From contig NZ_CP116304.1 of NCBI RefSeq assembly GCF_028010285.1, positions 3,736,501 through 3,800,500 of the forward strand: DNA of 64,000 nt, given 5' to 3'. The translations under genes were made by a program, and so were the position numbers. The notes under the pieces are model-generated. The model did not search any database. It saw only the letters and a program-made list of their open reading frames with translations, and was not told the origin of the DNA. This stretch comes from Pseudomonas sp. Q1-7. Its GTDB lineage: Bacteria; Pseudomonadota; Gammaproteobacteria; Pseudomonadales; Pseudomonadaceae. Positions 25,494-34,586 of this stretch are shown here, piece after piece (position 1 is the stretch's first letter; each line of letters begins with the position of its first letter).

Positions 25494-26681
25494 TCAGAAC
25501 GCATCGCCGGGCACGCGCACCCAACCTTCCATCAGCACGCGGGCGCTGCGGCTCATGATGGCCTTGGTCACTGTCCATTCGCCGTCCACCCTGACCGCCT
25601 CGGCTCCGACGCGCAGGGTGCCCGACGGATGGCCGAAACGCACCGCGTTGCGCTCACCCCCGCCAGCCGCCAGGTTCACCAGGGTGCCGGGAATGGCCGC
25701 GGCAGTGCCGATGGCCACGGCCGCCGTGCCCATCATCGCGTGGTGCAGCTTGCCCATGGACAGCGCGCGCACCAGCAGGTCGACGTCCCCGGCCTTGACC
25801 TCCTTGCCACTGGAGGAGAGGTAATCCCTGGGCTGGGCCACGAAGGCGATCTTCGGCGTATGCTGCCGGGTGGCGGCCTCTTCCGCGGTCTTGATCAGGC
25901 CCATGCGCAAAGCGCCGGCCACGCGGATGGCCTCGAAACGCGCCAGCGCCTCGGGGTTGCCGTTGATGTGCTCGCGCAGTTCGGTTCCGGTGTAGCCGAT
26001 CTCCTCGGCATTGACGAAGACGGTCGGGATGCCGGCGGTGATCATGGTCGCCTTCAGCGTGCCGATGCCCGGGACCTCCAGGTCGTCGACCAGGTTGCCG
26101 GTAGGGAACATCGAACCGCCCTCCTCGCCGTCATCGGACGGATCGAGGAACTCCAGCACGATTTCCGCAGCCGGGAAGGTCACGCCATCGAGTTCGAAAT
26201 CGCCGGTTTCCTGGACCTGGCCATTGCTGACCGGCACGTGGGCGATGATGGTTTTCTGAATGTTGGCCTGCCAGATGCGCACCACACAGGTCCCGTCCCG
26301 GGGGATGCGCGCCGGGTCGACCAGCCCGGCATGCAGGGCGAAGGCCCCGGCGGCGGTGGACAGGTTGCCGCAATTGCCGCTCCAGTCGACGAAGGCCTTG
26401 TCGATGGAAATCTGCCCGTAGAGGTAGTCCACATCGTGATCGGGCTGAGCGCTCTTCGACAGGATCACGCATTTGCTGGTACTGGAGGTGGCTCCGCCCA
26501 TGCCGTCGATGTGCGCGGAATAAGGATCGGGACTGCCGATCACCCGCATGAACAGTGCATCGCGCGCCGCACCCGGCACCTGGCAACGCTCGGGCAGGTC
26601 CTGCAGGCGGAAGAACACGCCCTTGCTGGTGCCGCCACGGATGTAAGTAGCGGGGATTTTCACTTGGGGTACGTGGGGCAT
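25494..26681 (-). CDS. prpF: 2-methylaconitate cis-trans isomerase PrpF
   Basis: PrpF isomerises the product of AcnD to the form AcnB can hydrate, completing the AcnD route of the 2-methylcitrate cycle. The 395-residue protein starts IPATYIRGGTSKGVFF, and has GMGGATSSTSK, the active-site-type CGN of WSGNCGNLS, and GKLHHAMMGT near the C-terminus. ATG at 26681 follows AGGACAAATTCC. It is the last gene of the prp operon, 63 bases after acnD with a small hairpin between. Confidence 0.94.
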   Translation of the reverse strand: MPHVPQVKIPATYIRGGTSKGVFFRLQDLPERCQVPGAARDALFMRVIGSPDPYSAHIDGMGGATSSTSKCVILSKSAQPDHDVDYLYGQISIDKAFVDWSGNCGNLSTAAGAFALHAGLVDPARIPRDGTCVVRIWQANIQKTIIAHVPVSNGQVQETGDFELDGVTFPAAEIVLEFLDPSDDGEEGGSMFPTGNLVDDLEVPGIGTLKATMITAGIPTVFVNAEEIGYTGTELREHINGNPEALARFEAIRVAGALRMGLIKTAEEAATRQHTPKIAFVAQPRDYLSSSGKEVKAGDVDLLVRALSMGKLHHAMMGTAAVAIGTAAAIPGTLVNLAAGGGERNAVRFGHPSGTLRVGAEAVRVDGEWTVTKAIMSRSARVLMEGWVRVPGDAF

Positions 26682-26708
26682 GGAATTTGTCCTGAAAGAC
26701 TTTGAACG

Positions 26709-26731
26709 CCCCTCTCCCGGCGGGAGAGGGG
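26709..26731. repeat. Palindromic hairpin between acnD and prpF
   Basis: CCCCTCTCCC and GGGAGAGGGG (10 bp) enclose GGC. It resembles the short intergenic palindromes scattered in Pseudomonas genomes. It may adjust prpF expression relative to acnD. Confidence 0.5.
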
Positions 26732-26744
26732 GTTGTCGCATGCT

Positions 26745-29366
26745 TCAGCCAACGGCCTGCTGCGACGAGGACTCGAGGAAGTCCTGGGCGAAGCGCTGCA
26801 GCACGCCACCGGCCTCGTAGATCGACACCTCTTCGGCGGTATCCAGGCGGCAGGTCACCGGCACCTTGAGGGATTCGCCATTGGTACGGCGGATCACCAG
26901 GGTCAGGTCGGTGCGCGGTTTGCGCTCGCCGATCACGTCGAAGGTTTCGGTGCCGTCGATGCCGAGGGTCTTGCGGGTGGTGCCCGGCTTGAACTCCAGC
27001 GGCAGCACGCCCATGCCGATCAGGTTGGTGCGGTGGATGCGCTCGAAGCCTTCGGCGACGATGGCCTCGACACCCGCCAGGCGCACGCCCTTGGCCGCCC
27101 AGTCGCGGGACGAACCCTGGCCGTAGTCGGCGCCGGCGATGATGATCAGCGGCTGCTTGCGCTCCATGTAGGTCTCGATGGCTTCCCACATGCGCATCAC
27201 CTTGCCTTCCGGCTCGACGCGGGCCAGGGAACCCTTCTTCACCTCGCCGTCGACCACGGCCATCTCGTTCACCAGCTGCGGGTTGGCGAAGGTGGCGCGC
27301 TGCGCGGTCAGGTGATCGCCACGGTGGGTGGCGTAGGAGTTGAAGTCCTCCTCTGGCAGGCCCATCTTCGCCAGGTACTCGCCGGCCGCCGAGCTCGCCA
27401 GGATGGCGTTGGACGGCGACAGGTGGTCGGTGGTGATGTTGTCCGGCAGCACCGCCAGCGGACGCATGCCCTTGAGCGTGCGCTCACCGGCCAGGGCCCC
27501 TTCCCAGTACGGCGGACGGCGGATGTAGGTGCTCATCGGACGCCAGTCGTACAGCGGGCTCTCGGCTTCCTTCACCGCACCGAGGTCGAACATCGGGATG
27601 TAGATCTGTTTGAACTGCTCGGGCTTCACCGAGGCGGCGACGATGGCGTCGATCTCCTCGTCGCTCGGCCACAGGTCCTTCAGGGTAACGGGCTTGCCCG
27701 CCAGGTCATGGCCCAGCACGTCCTGCTCGATGTCGAAGCGCACGGTACCGGCGATGGCGTAGGCCACCACCAGCGGCGGCGAGGCGAGGAAGGCCTGCTT
27801 GGCATAGGGATGGATACGGCCGTCGAAGTTGCGGTTGCCGGAGAGCACGGCCGTGGCGTACAGGTCGCGGTCGATGATTTCCTGCTGGATCTTCGGGTCC
27901 AGCGCGCCGGACATGCCGTTACAGGTGGTGCACGCGTAGGCGACGATGCCGAAGCCGAGCTTCTCCAGCTCCGGCAACAGGCCCGCCTCTTCCAGGTACA
28001 GCTTGGCGACCTTCGAGCCAGGCGCGAAGGAAGTCTTCACCCAGGGCTTGCGCAGCAGCCCCAACTGGTTGGCCTTCTTCGCCAGCAGGCCGGCAGCCAC
28101 GACGTTGCGCGGGTTGGACGTGTTGGTGCAGCTGGTGATCGCGGCAATGATCACCGCGCCATCCGGCATCAGGCCATCGGCCTCTTCGGCCTTGCCGGCC
28201 TCCAGCTTGGCCTCGTCGGCGATACCGCGCTCGGCCAGCGCGGAGGTCGGCAGGCGGCGATGGGGGTTCGACGGCCCGGCCATGTTGCGCACGACCGTCG
28301 ACAGGTCGAACTGCAGCACCCGCTCGTACTCGGCGGTGACCAGCGCGTCGCCCCACAGGCCGGTGGTCTTGGCGTAGTTCTCGACCAGCTCCACCTGTTC
28401 CGGCTCGCGACCGGTCAGCTTGAGGTAATCGATCGTCTGCTGGTCGATGTAGAACATCGCCGCAGTGGCGCCGTATTCCGGGCACATGTTGGAGATGGTG
28501 GCGCGGTCGCCGATGGACAGGCTGTCGGCACCCTCGCCGAAGAACTCGACGTAAGCACCCACCACCCTCTCCTTGCGCAGGAACTCGGTGAGGGCCAGGA
28601 CGATATCGGTGGCGGTGATACCGGGCTGGCGCTTGCCGGCCAGCTTGACGCCGACGATGTCGGGCAGGCGCATCATCGAGGCGCGACCGAGCATCACGGT
28701 TTCCGCCTCAAGGCCGCCGACGCCGATGGCGATCACGCCCAGGGCGTCCACGTGCGGAGTGTGGCTGTCGGTGCCGACACAGGTGTCGGGGAAGGCGACG
28801 CCCTCGCGCGCCTGGATCACCGGGCTCATTTTCTCCAGGTTGATCTGGTGCATGATGCCGTTGCCGGCCGGGATCACGTCGACGTTCTTGAAGGCGGTCT
28901 TGGTCCACTCGATGAAGTGGAAGCGGTCCTCGTTGCGACGCTCCTCGACCGCACGGTTCTTCTCGAAGGCGTCCGGGTCGAAGCCGCCGAACTCCACGGC
29001 CAGGGAATGGTCGACGATCAGCTGGGTCGGCACCACCGGGTTGACCTTGGACGGGTCACCGCCTTGCTCGGCGATGGCGTCGCGCAGGCCGGCCAGGTCC
29101 ACCAGCGCAGTCTGGCCCAGGATGTCGTGGCAGACCACGCGGGCCGGGTACCAGGGAAAGTCCAGGTCACGCTTGCGCTCGATCAGCTGCTTGAGCGAAT
29201 CGGTCAGCATGGCCGGATCGCAGCGGCGCACCAGCTGCTCGGCCAGCACGCGGGAGGTGTAGGGCAGCGTGGCGTAGGCGCCGGGGGCGATGGCATCCAC
29301 CGCCTCGCGGGTGTCGAAGTAGTCCAGCCGGGTACCGGCCAGAGGCTTGCGGTATTGGCTGTTCAT
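26745..29366 (-). CDS. acnD: Fe/S-dependent 2-methylisocitrate/2-methylcitrate dehydratase AcnD
   Basis: This aconitase-family enzyme (873 residues) dehydrates 2-methylcitrate in the propionate pathway and replaces PrpD in many pseudomonads. Fe-S ligand cysteines appear in SCTNTSNP (about residue 430) and ACTTCNGMSG (about 500). Catalytic-type blocks include CVGTDSHTPH and GADYGQGSSRDWA. Its ATG overlaps the prpC stop in TGATG, so translation is coupled. It needs PrpF to deliver the right isomer, and prpF follows. Confidence 0.95.
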   Translation of the reverse strand: MNSQYRKPLAGTRLDYFDTREAVDAIAPGAYATLPYTSRVLAEQLVRRCDPAMLTDSLKQLIERKRDLDFPWYPARVVCHDILGQTALVDLAGLRDAIAEQGGDPSKVNPVVPTQLIVDHSLAVEFGGFDPDAFEKNRAVEERRNEDRFHFIEWTKTAFKNVDVIPAGNGIMHQINLEKMSPVIQAREGVAFPDTCVGTDSHTPHVDALGVIAIGVGGLEAETVMLGRASMMRLPDIVGVKLAGKRQPGITATDIVLALTEFLRKERVVGAYVEFFGEGADSLSIGDRATISNMCPEYGATAAMFYIDQQTIDYLKLTGREPEQVELVENYAKTTGLWGDALVTAEYERVLQFDLSTVVRNMAGPSNPHRRLPTSALAERGIADEAKLEAGKAEEADGLMPDGAVIIAAITSCTNTSNPRNVVAAGLLAKKANQLGLLRKPWVKTSFAPGSKVAKLYLEEAGLLPELEKLGFGIVAYACTTCNGMSGALDPKIQQEIIDRDLYATAVLSGNRNFDGRIHPYAKQAFLASPPLVVAYAIAGTVRFDIEQDVLGHDLAGKPVTLKDLWPSDEEIDAIVAASVKPEQFKQIYIPMFDLGAVKEAESPLYDWRPMSTYIRRPPYWEGALAGERTLKGMRPLAVLPDNITTDHLSPSNAILASSAAGEYLAKMGLPEEDFNSYATHRGDHLTAQRATFANPQLVNEMAVVDGEVKKGSLARVEPEGKVMRMWEAIETYMERKQPLIIIAGADYGQGSSRDWAAKGVRLAGVEAIVAEGFERIHRTNLIGMGVLPLEFKPGTTRKTLGIDGTETFDVIGERKPRTDLTLVIRRTNGESLKVPVTCRLDTAEEVSIYEAGGVLQRFAQDFLESSSQQAVG

Positions 29367-30523
29367 CACTTGCGGTCCTTGAGCGGCACGAACTTGAGGT
29401 CTTCCGGGCCGACGTAGTTGGCGCTCGGGCGGATGATCTTGCCGTCGATGCGCTGTTCGATGACGTGGGAAGACCAGCCGGAGGTACGGGCGATGACGAA
29501 CAGCGGGGTGAACATGGCGGTGGGCACGCCCATCATGTGGTAGCTGACGGCGCTGAACCAGTCGAGGTTGGGGAACATCTTCTTGATTTCCCACATGGTC
29601 GACTCCAGACGCTCGGCAATGTCGAACATCTTGGTGTTGTTCTGCTCGGCGGACAGCTCGCGGGCGACTTCCTTAATCACCTTGTTGCGCGGATCGGACA
29701 CGGTGTAGACCGGGTGGCCGAAGCCGATCACCACTTCCTTCTTCTCGACGCGGGCGCGGATGTCCGCTTCCGCTTCGTCCGGGTTGTCGTAGCGCTTCTG
29801 GATCTCGAAGGCCACCTCGTTGGCGCCGCCGTGCTTCGGACCACGCAGCGCGCCGATGGCGCCGGTGATGCAGGAGAACATGTCGGAACCGGTGCCGGCG
29901 ATCACGCGGGAGGTGAAGGTGGACGCGTTGAACTCGTGCTCCGCGTAGAGGATCAGCGAGGTGTGCATGGCGCGGACCCAGGAGTCGCGGGGTTTCTCGC
30001 CGTGCAGCAGGTGCAGGAAGTGGCCGCCGATGGAATCGTCATCGGTTTCCACGTCGATGCGCTTGCCGTTGTGGCTGAAGTGGTACCAGTAGAGCAGCGC
30101 GGAGCCCAGGCAGGCCATCAGCTTGTCGGCGATGTCGCGGGCGCCCGGGTGGTTGTGGTCGTCCTTCTCCGGGGACAGGCAGCCCAGTACGGAAACCGCG
30201 GTGCGCATCACGTCCATCGGGTGGGCGGAGGGCGGCAGTTGCTCCAGGGCAGACTTGACCCCGGCCGGCAGGCCGCGCAGGGCTTTCAGCTTGGCCTTGT
30301 AGCCAGCCAGTTCGGCGACGGTCGGCAACTTGCCGTGCACCAGCAGGTGTGCGATTTCCTCGAACTCGCAGGTGGTGGCGACATCGAGGATGTCGTAGCC
30401 ACGGTAGTGCAGGTCGTTGCCACTGCGACCAACGGTGCACAGGGCGGTGTTGCCGGCGGCGGTGCCCGAGAGGGCCACGGACTTCTTGGGTTTGAAGGCG
30501 GTGGTGTTTTCGGTAGCGCTCAT
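29366..30523 (-). CDS. prpC: 2-methylcitrate synthase PrpC
   Basis: PrpC condenses propionyl-CoA with oxaloacetate to 2-methylcitrate. The 385-residue citrate-synthase-fold protein shows HYRGYDI near the N-terminus, catalytic histidines in HEFNAS and GFGHPVY (with [13 protein letters not shown] between), and an arginine-rich C-terminal part. It is separated from prpB by 84 bases containing a strong hairpin, and overlaps acnD by one base. All genes of the block read away from the GntR regulator in the order prpR, prpB, prpC, acnD, prpF. Confidence 0.96.
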   Translation of the reverse strand: MSATENTTAFKPKKSVALSGTAAGNTALCTVGRSGNDLHYRGYDILDVATTCEFEEIAHLLVHGKLPTVAELAGYKAKLKALRGLPAGVKSALEQLPPSAHPMDVMRTAVSVLGCLSPEKDDHNHPGARDIADKLMACLGSALLYWYHFSHNGKRIDVETDDDSIGGHFLHLLHGEKPRDSWVRAMHTSLILYAEHEFNASTFTSRVIAGTGSDMFSCITGAIGALRGPKHGGANEVAFEIQKRYDNPDEAEADIRARVEKKEVVIGFGHPVYTVSDPRNKVIKEVARELSAEQNNTKMFDIAERLESTMWEIKKMFPNLDWFSAVSYHMMGVPTAMFTPLFVIARTSGWSSHVIEQRIDGKIIRPSANYVGPEDLKFVPLKDRK

Positions 30524-30571
30524 CGCGTGAATCTCCTCATTTCTATCCGGTTGCTTGGCGTCTTGTTTTTC

Positions 30572-30602
30572 CGCGGGTCGCCCCTCGGGGGAGCGACCCG
30601 CG
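30572..30602 (-). terminator. Strong hairpin between prpB and prpC
   Basis: CGCGGGTCGC and GCGACCCGCG form 10-base arms around an 11-base loop. The minus-strand transcript then continues into AAAAACAAG, with no T-run, so it is more likely a processing or stabilising stem than a full terminator. Confidence 0.5.
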
Positions 30603-30607
30603 TCCGG

Positions 30608-31492
30608 TCATTTCTTGGCGGCGAACAGGGCGTCGAGCTTCTGCTCGAACGCGTGGTAGCCGATACGGTCGTAGAGTTCGGCGCGAGTCTGCATCAGGTC
30701 GACCACTTCTTTCTGATGGCCGTCGCGGCGAATGGCGGTGTACACGGCTTCGGCGGCCTTGTTGGCGGCGCGGAAGGCGGACAGCGGGTAGAGCTGGATG
30801 GCCACGCCGACCGAAGCCAGCTCATCGCGGGAGAACAGCGGGGTGGCGCCGAACTCGGTGATGTTGGCCAGGATCGGCACGTTCAGCGCGTCGACGAAGC
30901 GCTTGTAGGTCGGCAGGTCGTAGGCCGCTTCGGCGAAGATGGCATCGGCACCGGCCTCCACGTAGCGCTGGCAGCGCTCGATGGCGGCGTCCACGCCCTC
31001 GGCCTGGATGGCGTCGGTACGGGCGATCAGGAAGAAGTTCGGGTCGGTCTTGGCATCGGCGGCAGCCTTGACGCGGTCGGCCATCTCCTCGGTGGAGACG
31101 ATTTCCTTGCCCGGACGATGACCGCAGCGCTTGGCGCCGACCTGGTCCTCGATATGGGCAGCGGCGGCACCGGCCTTGATCAGGTTCTTCACGGTGCGCT
31201 CGATGTTGAAGGCGCTGGGGCCGAAGCCGGTGTCGATGTCCACCAGCAGCGGCAGGTCGCAGACGTCGGTGATGCGGCGTACGTCGGTGAGCACGTCGTC
31301 CAGGGTGTTGATGCCCAGGTCCGGCAGGCCCAGGGAGCCTGCGGCCACGCCGCCACCGGACAGGTAGATGGCCTTGAAGCCGGCGCGCTTGGCCAGCAGC
31401 GCATGGTTGGCGTTGATGGCACCGATGACCTGCAGCGGACGTTCCTCGGCGATGGCGTCGCGGAAACGCTGGCCGGCGGTTTTCTGACTCAT
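30608..31492 (-). CDS. prpB: 2-methylisocitrate lyase PrpB
   Basis: PrpB splits 2-methylisocitrate into pyruvate and succinate, the last step of the 2-methylcitrate cycle. The 294-residue protein has the isocitrate-lyase family blocks [29 protein letters not shown] (with the catalytic cysteine) and FLIARTDA. Its ATG overlaps the prpR stop by four bases (ATGA), so regulator and first enzyme are translationally coupled. GAGGTGA serves as ribosome site inside prpR. Confidence 0.96.
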   Translation of the reverse strand: MSQKTAGQRFRDAIAEERPLQVIGAINANHALLAKRAGFKAIYLSGGGVAAGSLGLPDLGINTLDDVLTDVRRITDVCDLPLLVDIDTGFGPSAFNIERTVKNLIKAGAAAAHIEDQVGAKRCGHRPGKEIVSTEEMADRVKAAADAKTDPNFFLIARTDAIQAEGVDAAIERCQRYVEAGADAIFAEAAYDLPTYKRFVDALNVPILANITEFGATPLFSRDELASVGVAIQLYPLSAFRAANKAAEAVYTAIRRDGHQKEVVDLMQTRAELYDRIGYHAFEQKLDALFAAKK

Positions 31493-32211
31493 GACTCACC
31501 TCGTGTTTTGGACGGGTTGACGAGCGCTTCCTGGTAGTGGCGCTCGATATTGCGCTTGGAGGCGCCGATGTGACGGCGCATCAGCAACTCGGCCAGTTCG
31601 CCGTCACGGTCGGCGATGGCATCGAGAATCCGGTGGTGTTCGTTGAAGGCCTGCCGCGGCCGGTTCGGCACGCTGGAGAACTGCAGGCGGTACATGCGCA
31701 CCAGTTGGTAAAGCTCACCGCAGAGCATCTTGGTCAGGGTCTGGTTACCGCTGCCCTGGATGATCCGGTAGTGGAAGTCGAAGTCGCCTTCCTGCTGGTA
31801 ATAGCCACGGCCGGCCTGGAAAGCCTCGTCGCGTTCGTGGGTATCCAGCACCCGGCGCAATTCGTCGATCTCGGTCTGGCTCATGCGCTCGGCGGCCAGA
31901 CGACAGGCCATGCCTTCGAGGGATTCGCGAATCTCGTAGAGCTCGATCAGCTCGGCATGACTGAGGGACACCACCCGCGCACCGACATGGGGCACGCGCA
32001 CCAGCAGACGCTGCCCTTCCAGGCGGTGGATCGCTTCGCGCAGGGGACCACGGCTAATGCCGTAGGTGCGCGCCAGCTCGGGCTCGGAGATCTTGCTGCC
32101 CGGCGCGATCTCGCCTCGCACGATCGCCGTCTGGATGCGCCGGAAGACGGTCTCGGCCAGGGTTTCCGAGTCCAGCTGTTCAGTAACGGGGGCTTCAGGG
32201 GCGTCCAGCAT
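31489..32211 (-). CDS. prpR: GntR-family regulator of the propionate operon
   Basis: This 240-residue regulator has an N-terminal winged helix (about 15-80: [30 protein letters not shown]) and a C-terminal FCD all-helical ligand domain with the metal-type residues of that family (for example DFDFHYRI). It is the first gene of the prp operon and most likely represses it, released by 2-methylcitrate or a related intermediate. ATG at 32211 is taken; GTG at 32223 would add four residues but lies inside one of two operator-like palindromes. Neither has a good ribosome site. Confidence 0.88.
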   Translation of the reverse strand: MLDAPEAPVTEQLDSETLAETVFRRIQTAIVRGEIAPGSKISEPELARTYGISRGPLREAIHRLEGQRLLVRVPHVGARVVSLSHAELIELYEIRESLEGMACRLAAERMSQTEIDELRRVLDTHERDEAFQAGRGYYQQEGDFDFHYRIIQGSGNQTLTKMLCGELYQLVRMYRLQFSSVPNRPRQAFNEHHRILDAIADRDGELAELLMRRHIGASKRNIERHYQEALVNPSKTRGES

Positions 32212-32212
32212 G

Positions 32213-32222
32213 ATTGTCGACA
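32213..32222 (-). promoter_or_regulatory. Downstream prp operator copy
   Basis: ATTGTCGACA is ten of the twelve bases of the palindrome seen at 32287. It lies just after the predicted start of transcription and next to the regulator's first codons. Confidence 0.6.
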
Positions 32223-32242
32223 CATTATTGTTTGATGGCGCA

Positions 32243-32272
32243 AAACTACTGCCAATAAAGGCGGCCTGTCAA
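32243..32272 (-). promoter_or_regulatory. Predicted prp operon promoter
   Basis: On the minus strand TTGACA (32272-32267) and TAGTTT (32248-32243) are 18 bases apart. Transcription would start near 32236 and give a leader of about 25 bases. Confidence 0.55.
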
Positions 32273-32286
32273 ACGCCATTCGACAT

Positions 32287-32298
32287 ATTGTCGACAAT
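32287..32298 (-). promoter_or_regulatory. Upstream prp operator, perfect palindrome
   Basis: ATTGTCGACAAT is a perfect 12-base palindrome of the type bound by FadR-group GntR regulators. It is centred about 75 bases (seven helical turns) from the partial copy at 32213, so one regulator assembly could bridge the promoter. Confidence 0.7.
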
Positions 32299-32514
32299 CG
32301 GCCTAATGACAAAAAATTTGGCACGGCATCACGCTCCAGCCTTTGGCGCCATAAGCGCCTGTCGCGGCGGAAAATCCGCGTGCTAGAATGCGCGCCGCCA
32401 GCGCCAGTCTGGGCGCCAGCGACTTGCCTGCTAGACTCCCAGACCAGGCGCCTCAGCCAAGATGGCCGTGGGCCGGGCTCCTGGACCGATGACCGCGTTA
32501 CGCTCAAAGGACTT

Positions 32515-33051
32515 ATGACACTCAAGCCCTTCGCCCCCTTAGCCTGCCTGCTCGCCCTCCCCGGCTTGAGCCTCGCCACCGAGAAGACCGTCTACGGCCT
32601 CAACGAGTATGCCCGGCTGAAGAATCTCGACCTGGAGGTCGCCGCCAAGCTCGACACCGGCGCCAAGACGGCCTCCCTCAGCGCCCGCGACATCAAGCGT
32701 TTCAAGAAGGACGGCGAAACCTGGGTACGCTTCTACCTGGCCATCGACGACACCCACGAACACCCGATCGAGCGCCCTCTGGCGCGCATCAGCAAGATCA
32801 AGCGCCGCGCCGGGGACTACGACCCCGACGAAGGCAAGACCTACACCGCCCGCCCGGTCATCGAGCTGGAGGTGTGCATGGGCCAGGCCCTGCGGCAGAT
32901 CGAAGTGAACCTCACCGACCGCAGTGCTTTCCAATACCCGCTTCTGATCGGCTCCGAGGCGCTCAAGCGTTTCGATGCCCAGATCGACCCGAGCCTTAAA
33001 TACGCAGCCGGCAAGCCCGATTGCGCCACCGACGCAAACTCTGACGAGTAA
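32515..33051 (+). CDS. Retropepsin-like aspartic endopeptidase family protein (RimK-associated zinc-protease type)
   Basis: The 178-residue protein has a signal peptide (hydrophobic segment ending SLATE, about residue 22) and the domain annotated as ATP-dependent zinc protease or RimB/RloA-type retropepsin, marked by EVAAKLDTGAKTASLSA (DTGA is the aspartic-protease-like motif, near residue 48) and PLLIGSEALKRFDAQID. It would act in the periplasm. It is the first of three genes with 5- and 3-base gaps, so they form an operon with a 7TM protein and an ATP-grasp ligase. The ATG has AAAGG upstream. The substrate is unknown. Confidence 0.82.
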   Translation: MTLKPFAPLACLLALPGLSLATEKTVYGLNEYARLKNLDLEVAAKLDTGAKTASLSARDIKRFKKDGETWVRFYLAIDDTHEHPIERPLARISKIKRRAGDYDPDEGKTYTARPVIELEVCMGQALRQIEVNLTDRSAFQYPLLIGSEALKRFDAQIDPSLKYAAGKPDCATDANSDE

Positions 33052-33056
33052 CCCAC

Positions 33057-34583
33057 ATGCGCTCTCTTACCCTGCATCTGAAAGTCCTGATCACCCTGCT
33101 GGTGAGCCTGGGCATTCTGATAACGGCCTACCAGATATTCATCCAGGGCATCCCGATCACCGAGGATGAAACCGATGACCTCTGGAACATCGACGCCAAG
33201 GTCGAGTTCCAGGCGAGTCCGCGCGACCCGATCAAGGTCCAGATGTATGTTCCGCCGCTGAGCCGGAACTACGTCAGCCTCAACGAGAGCTTCATCTCCA
33301 ACAACTACGGGGTGAGCATCAATCGCGTCGATGGCAACCGCAAGGTGACCTGGTCCGCCCGCCGCGCGAGCGGCAACCAGACCCTCTATTACCGCCTGGT
33401 GCTGACCAAGCGCTACAGCGGCGAGAAGGCCAAGGACAAGGGCCCGATCTTCCGCGACAGCATCCCGGTGGAAGGGCCCGAGAAGATCGCCGCCGAAGCC
33501 CTGCTGGCGCCCATCCGCCAGCACTCGGCCGACGTCGAGACCTTCATCAGCGAAACCATCAAGCGGGTCAACAACCTCAACGACGACAACGTCAAGCTGT
33601 TGCTGGCCGGCGACCCGAGCACCCCGAACAAGGCCAAGGTCATCGAGCTGCTGCTGTCCATCGCCCACGTGCCGATGGAACGCGTGCACACCATCCGCCT
33701 GGTGAGCGAGCAGGCGCAGAGCCCCGAGCTGTGGTTGCGCAGCTTCAACGGTGAGAACTGGCTGTACTTCAACCCCGAGTCCGGCGAGCAGGGCCTGCCC
33801 AACGACCGCCTGATCTGGTGGACCGGTGACGACAACCTGGTCACCGTCGACGGCGGCAAGAAGCCCCAGGTGACCTTCAGCATGAACAACAGCGAGATGA
33901 ACGCCATCCGCCTGGCCAAGCTGACCGACGAGAACACCGACGCCGATTTCCTCGAATACTCGCTCTACGGCCTGCCGCTGCAGACCCAGCAGACCTACCA
34001 GATCATGATCATGATCCCGATCGGCGTGCTGGTGATCCTGGTCCTGCGCAACCTGATCGGCATCCAGACCCTGGGCACCTTCACCCCGGTGCTGATCGCC
34101 CTCGCCTTCCGCGAAACCCAGGTCGGCTTCGGCATTGTGCTGTTCACCATCATCACGGCGCTCGGCCTGTCGCTGCGCTCCTACCTGGAGCACCTCAAGC
34201 TGCAGATGCTGCCCAGGTTGTCGGTGGTGCTCACCTTCGTCGTGGTGCTGATCGCGGTGATCAGCCTCTTCAGCCACAAGCTCGGCCTTGAGCGCGGCCT
34301 GTCGGTGGCGCTGTTCCCGATGGTGATCCTGACCATGACCATCGAACGCCTGTCCATCACCTGGGAAGAGCGCGGCGGCAACCACGCCTTCAAGGTCGGT
34401 GTCGGCACCATCATCGCCGCGTCCCTGGCGCACATCCTGATGAGCGTTCCGGAGCTGATCTACTTCGTCTTCACCTTCCCGGCCGTGCTGATGATCCTGG
34501 TGGGCTTCATGCTGGCGATGGGTCGCTACCGCGGCTACCGCCTGACCGAACTCTTCCGCTTCAAAGCCTTCCTGAAGGACTGA
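33057..34583 (+). CDS. Inactive transglutaminase / seven-helix membrane protein
   Basis: This 508-residue protein starts with one membrane helix (about 6-28). A periplasmic region follows whose second half (about 150-290) is a transglutaminase-like fold lacking an obvious catalytic Cys-His pair, and then a C-terminal domain of seven helices (about 305-500: MIMIPIGVLVILVLRNL through LIYFVFTFPAVLMILVG). This is the family described as inactive transglutaminase fused to 7TM. It is always linked to the protease-like and ligase genes found on either side here. A role in modifying or sensing a periplasmic peptide is plausible but is inference. Confidence 0.82.
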   Translation: MRSLTLHLKVLITLLVSLGILITAYQIFIQGIPITEDETDDLWNIDAKVEFQASPRDPIKVQMYVPPLSRNYVSLNESFISNNYGVSINRVDGNRKVTWSARRASGNQTLYYRLVLTKRYSGEKAKDKGPIFRDSIPVEGPEKIAAEALLAPIRQHSADVETFISETIKRVNNLNDDNVKLLLAGDPSTPNKAKVIELLLSIAHVPMERVHTIRLVSEQAQSPELWLRSFNGENWLYFNPESGEQGLPNDRLIWWTGDDNLVTVDGGKKPQVTFSMNNSEMNAIRLAKLTDENTDADFLEYSLYGLPLQTQQTYQIMIMIPIGVLVILVLRNLIGIQTLGTFTPVLIALAFRETQVGFGIVLFTIITALGLSLRSYLEHLKLQMLPRLSVVLTFVVVLIAVISLFSHKLGLERGLSVALFPMVILTMTIERLSITWEERGGNHAFKVGVGTIIAASLAHILMSVPELIYFVFTFPAVLMILVGFMLAMGRYRGYRLTELFRFKAFLKD

Positions 34584-34586
34584 GCC

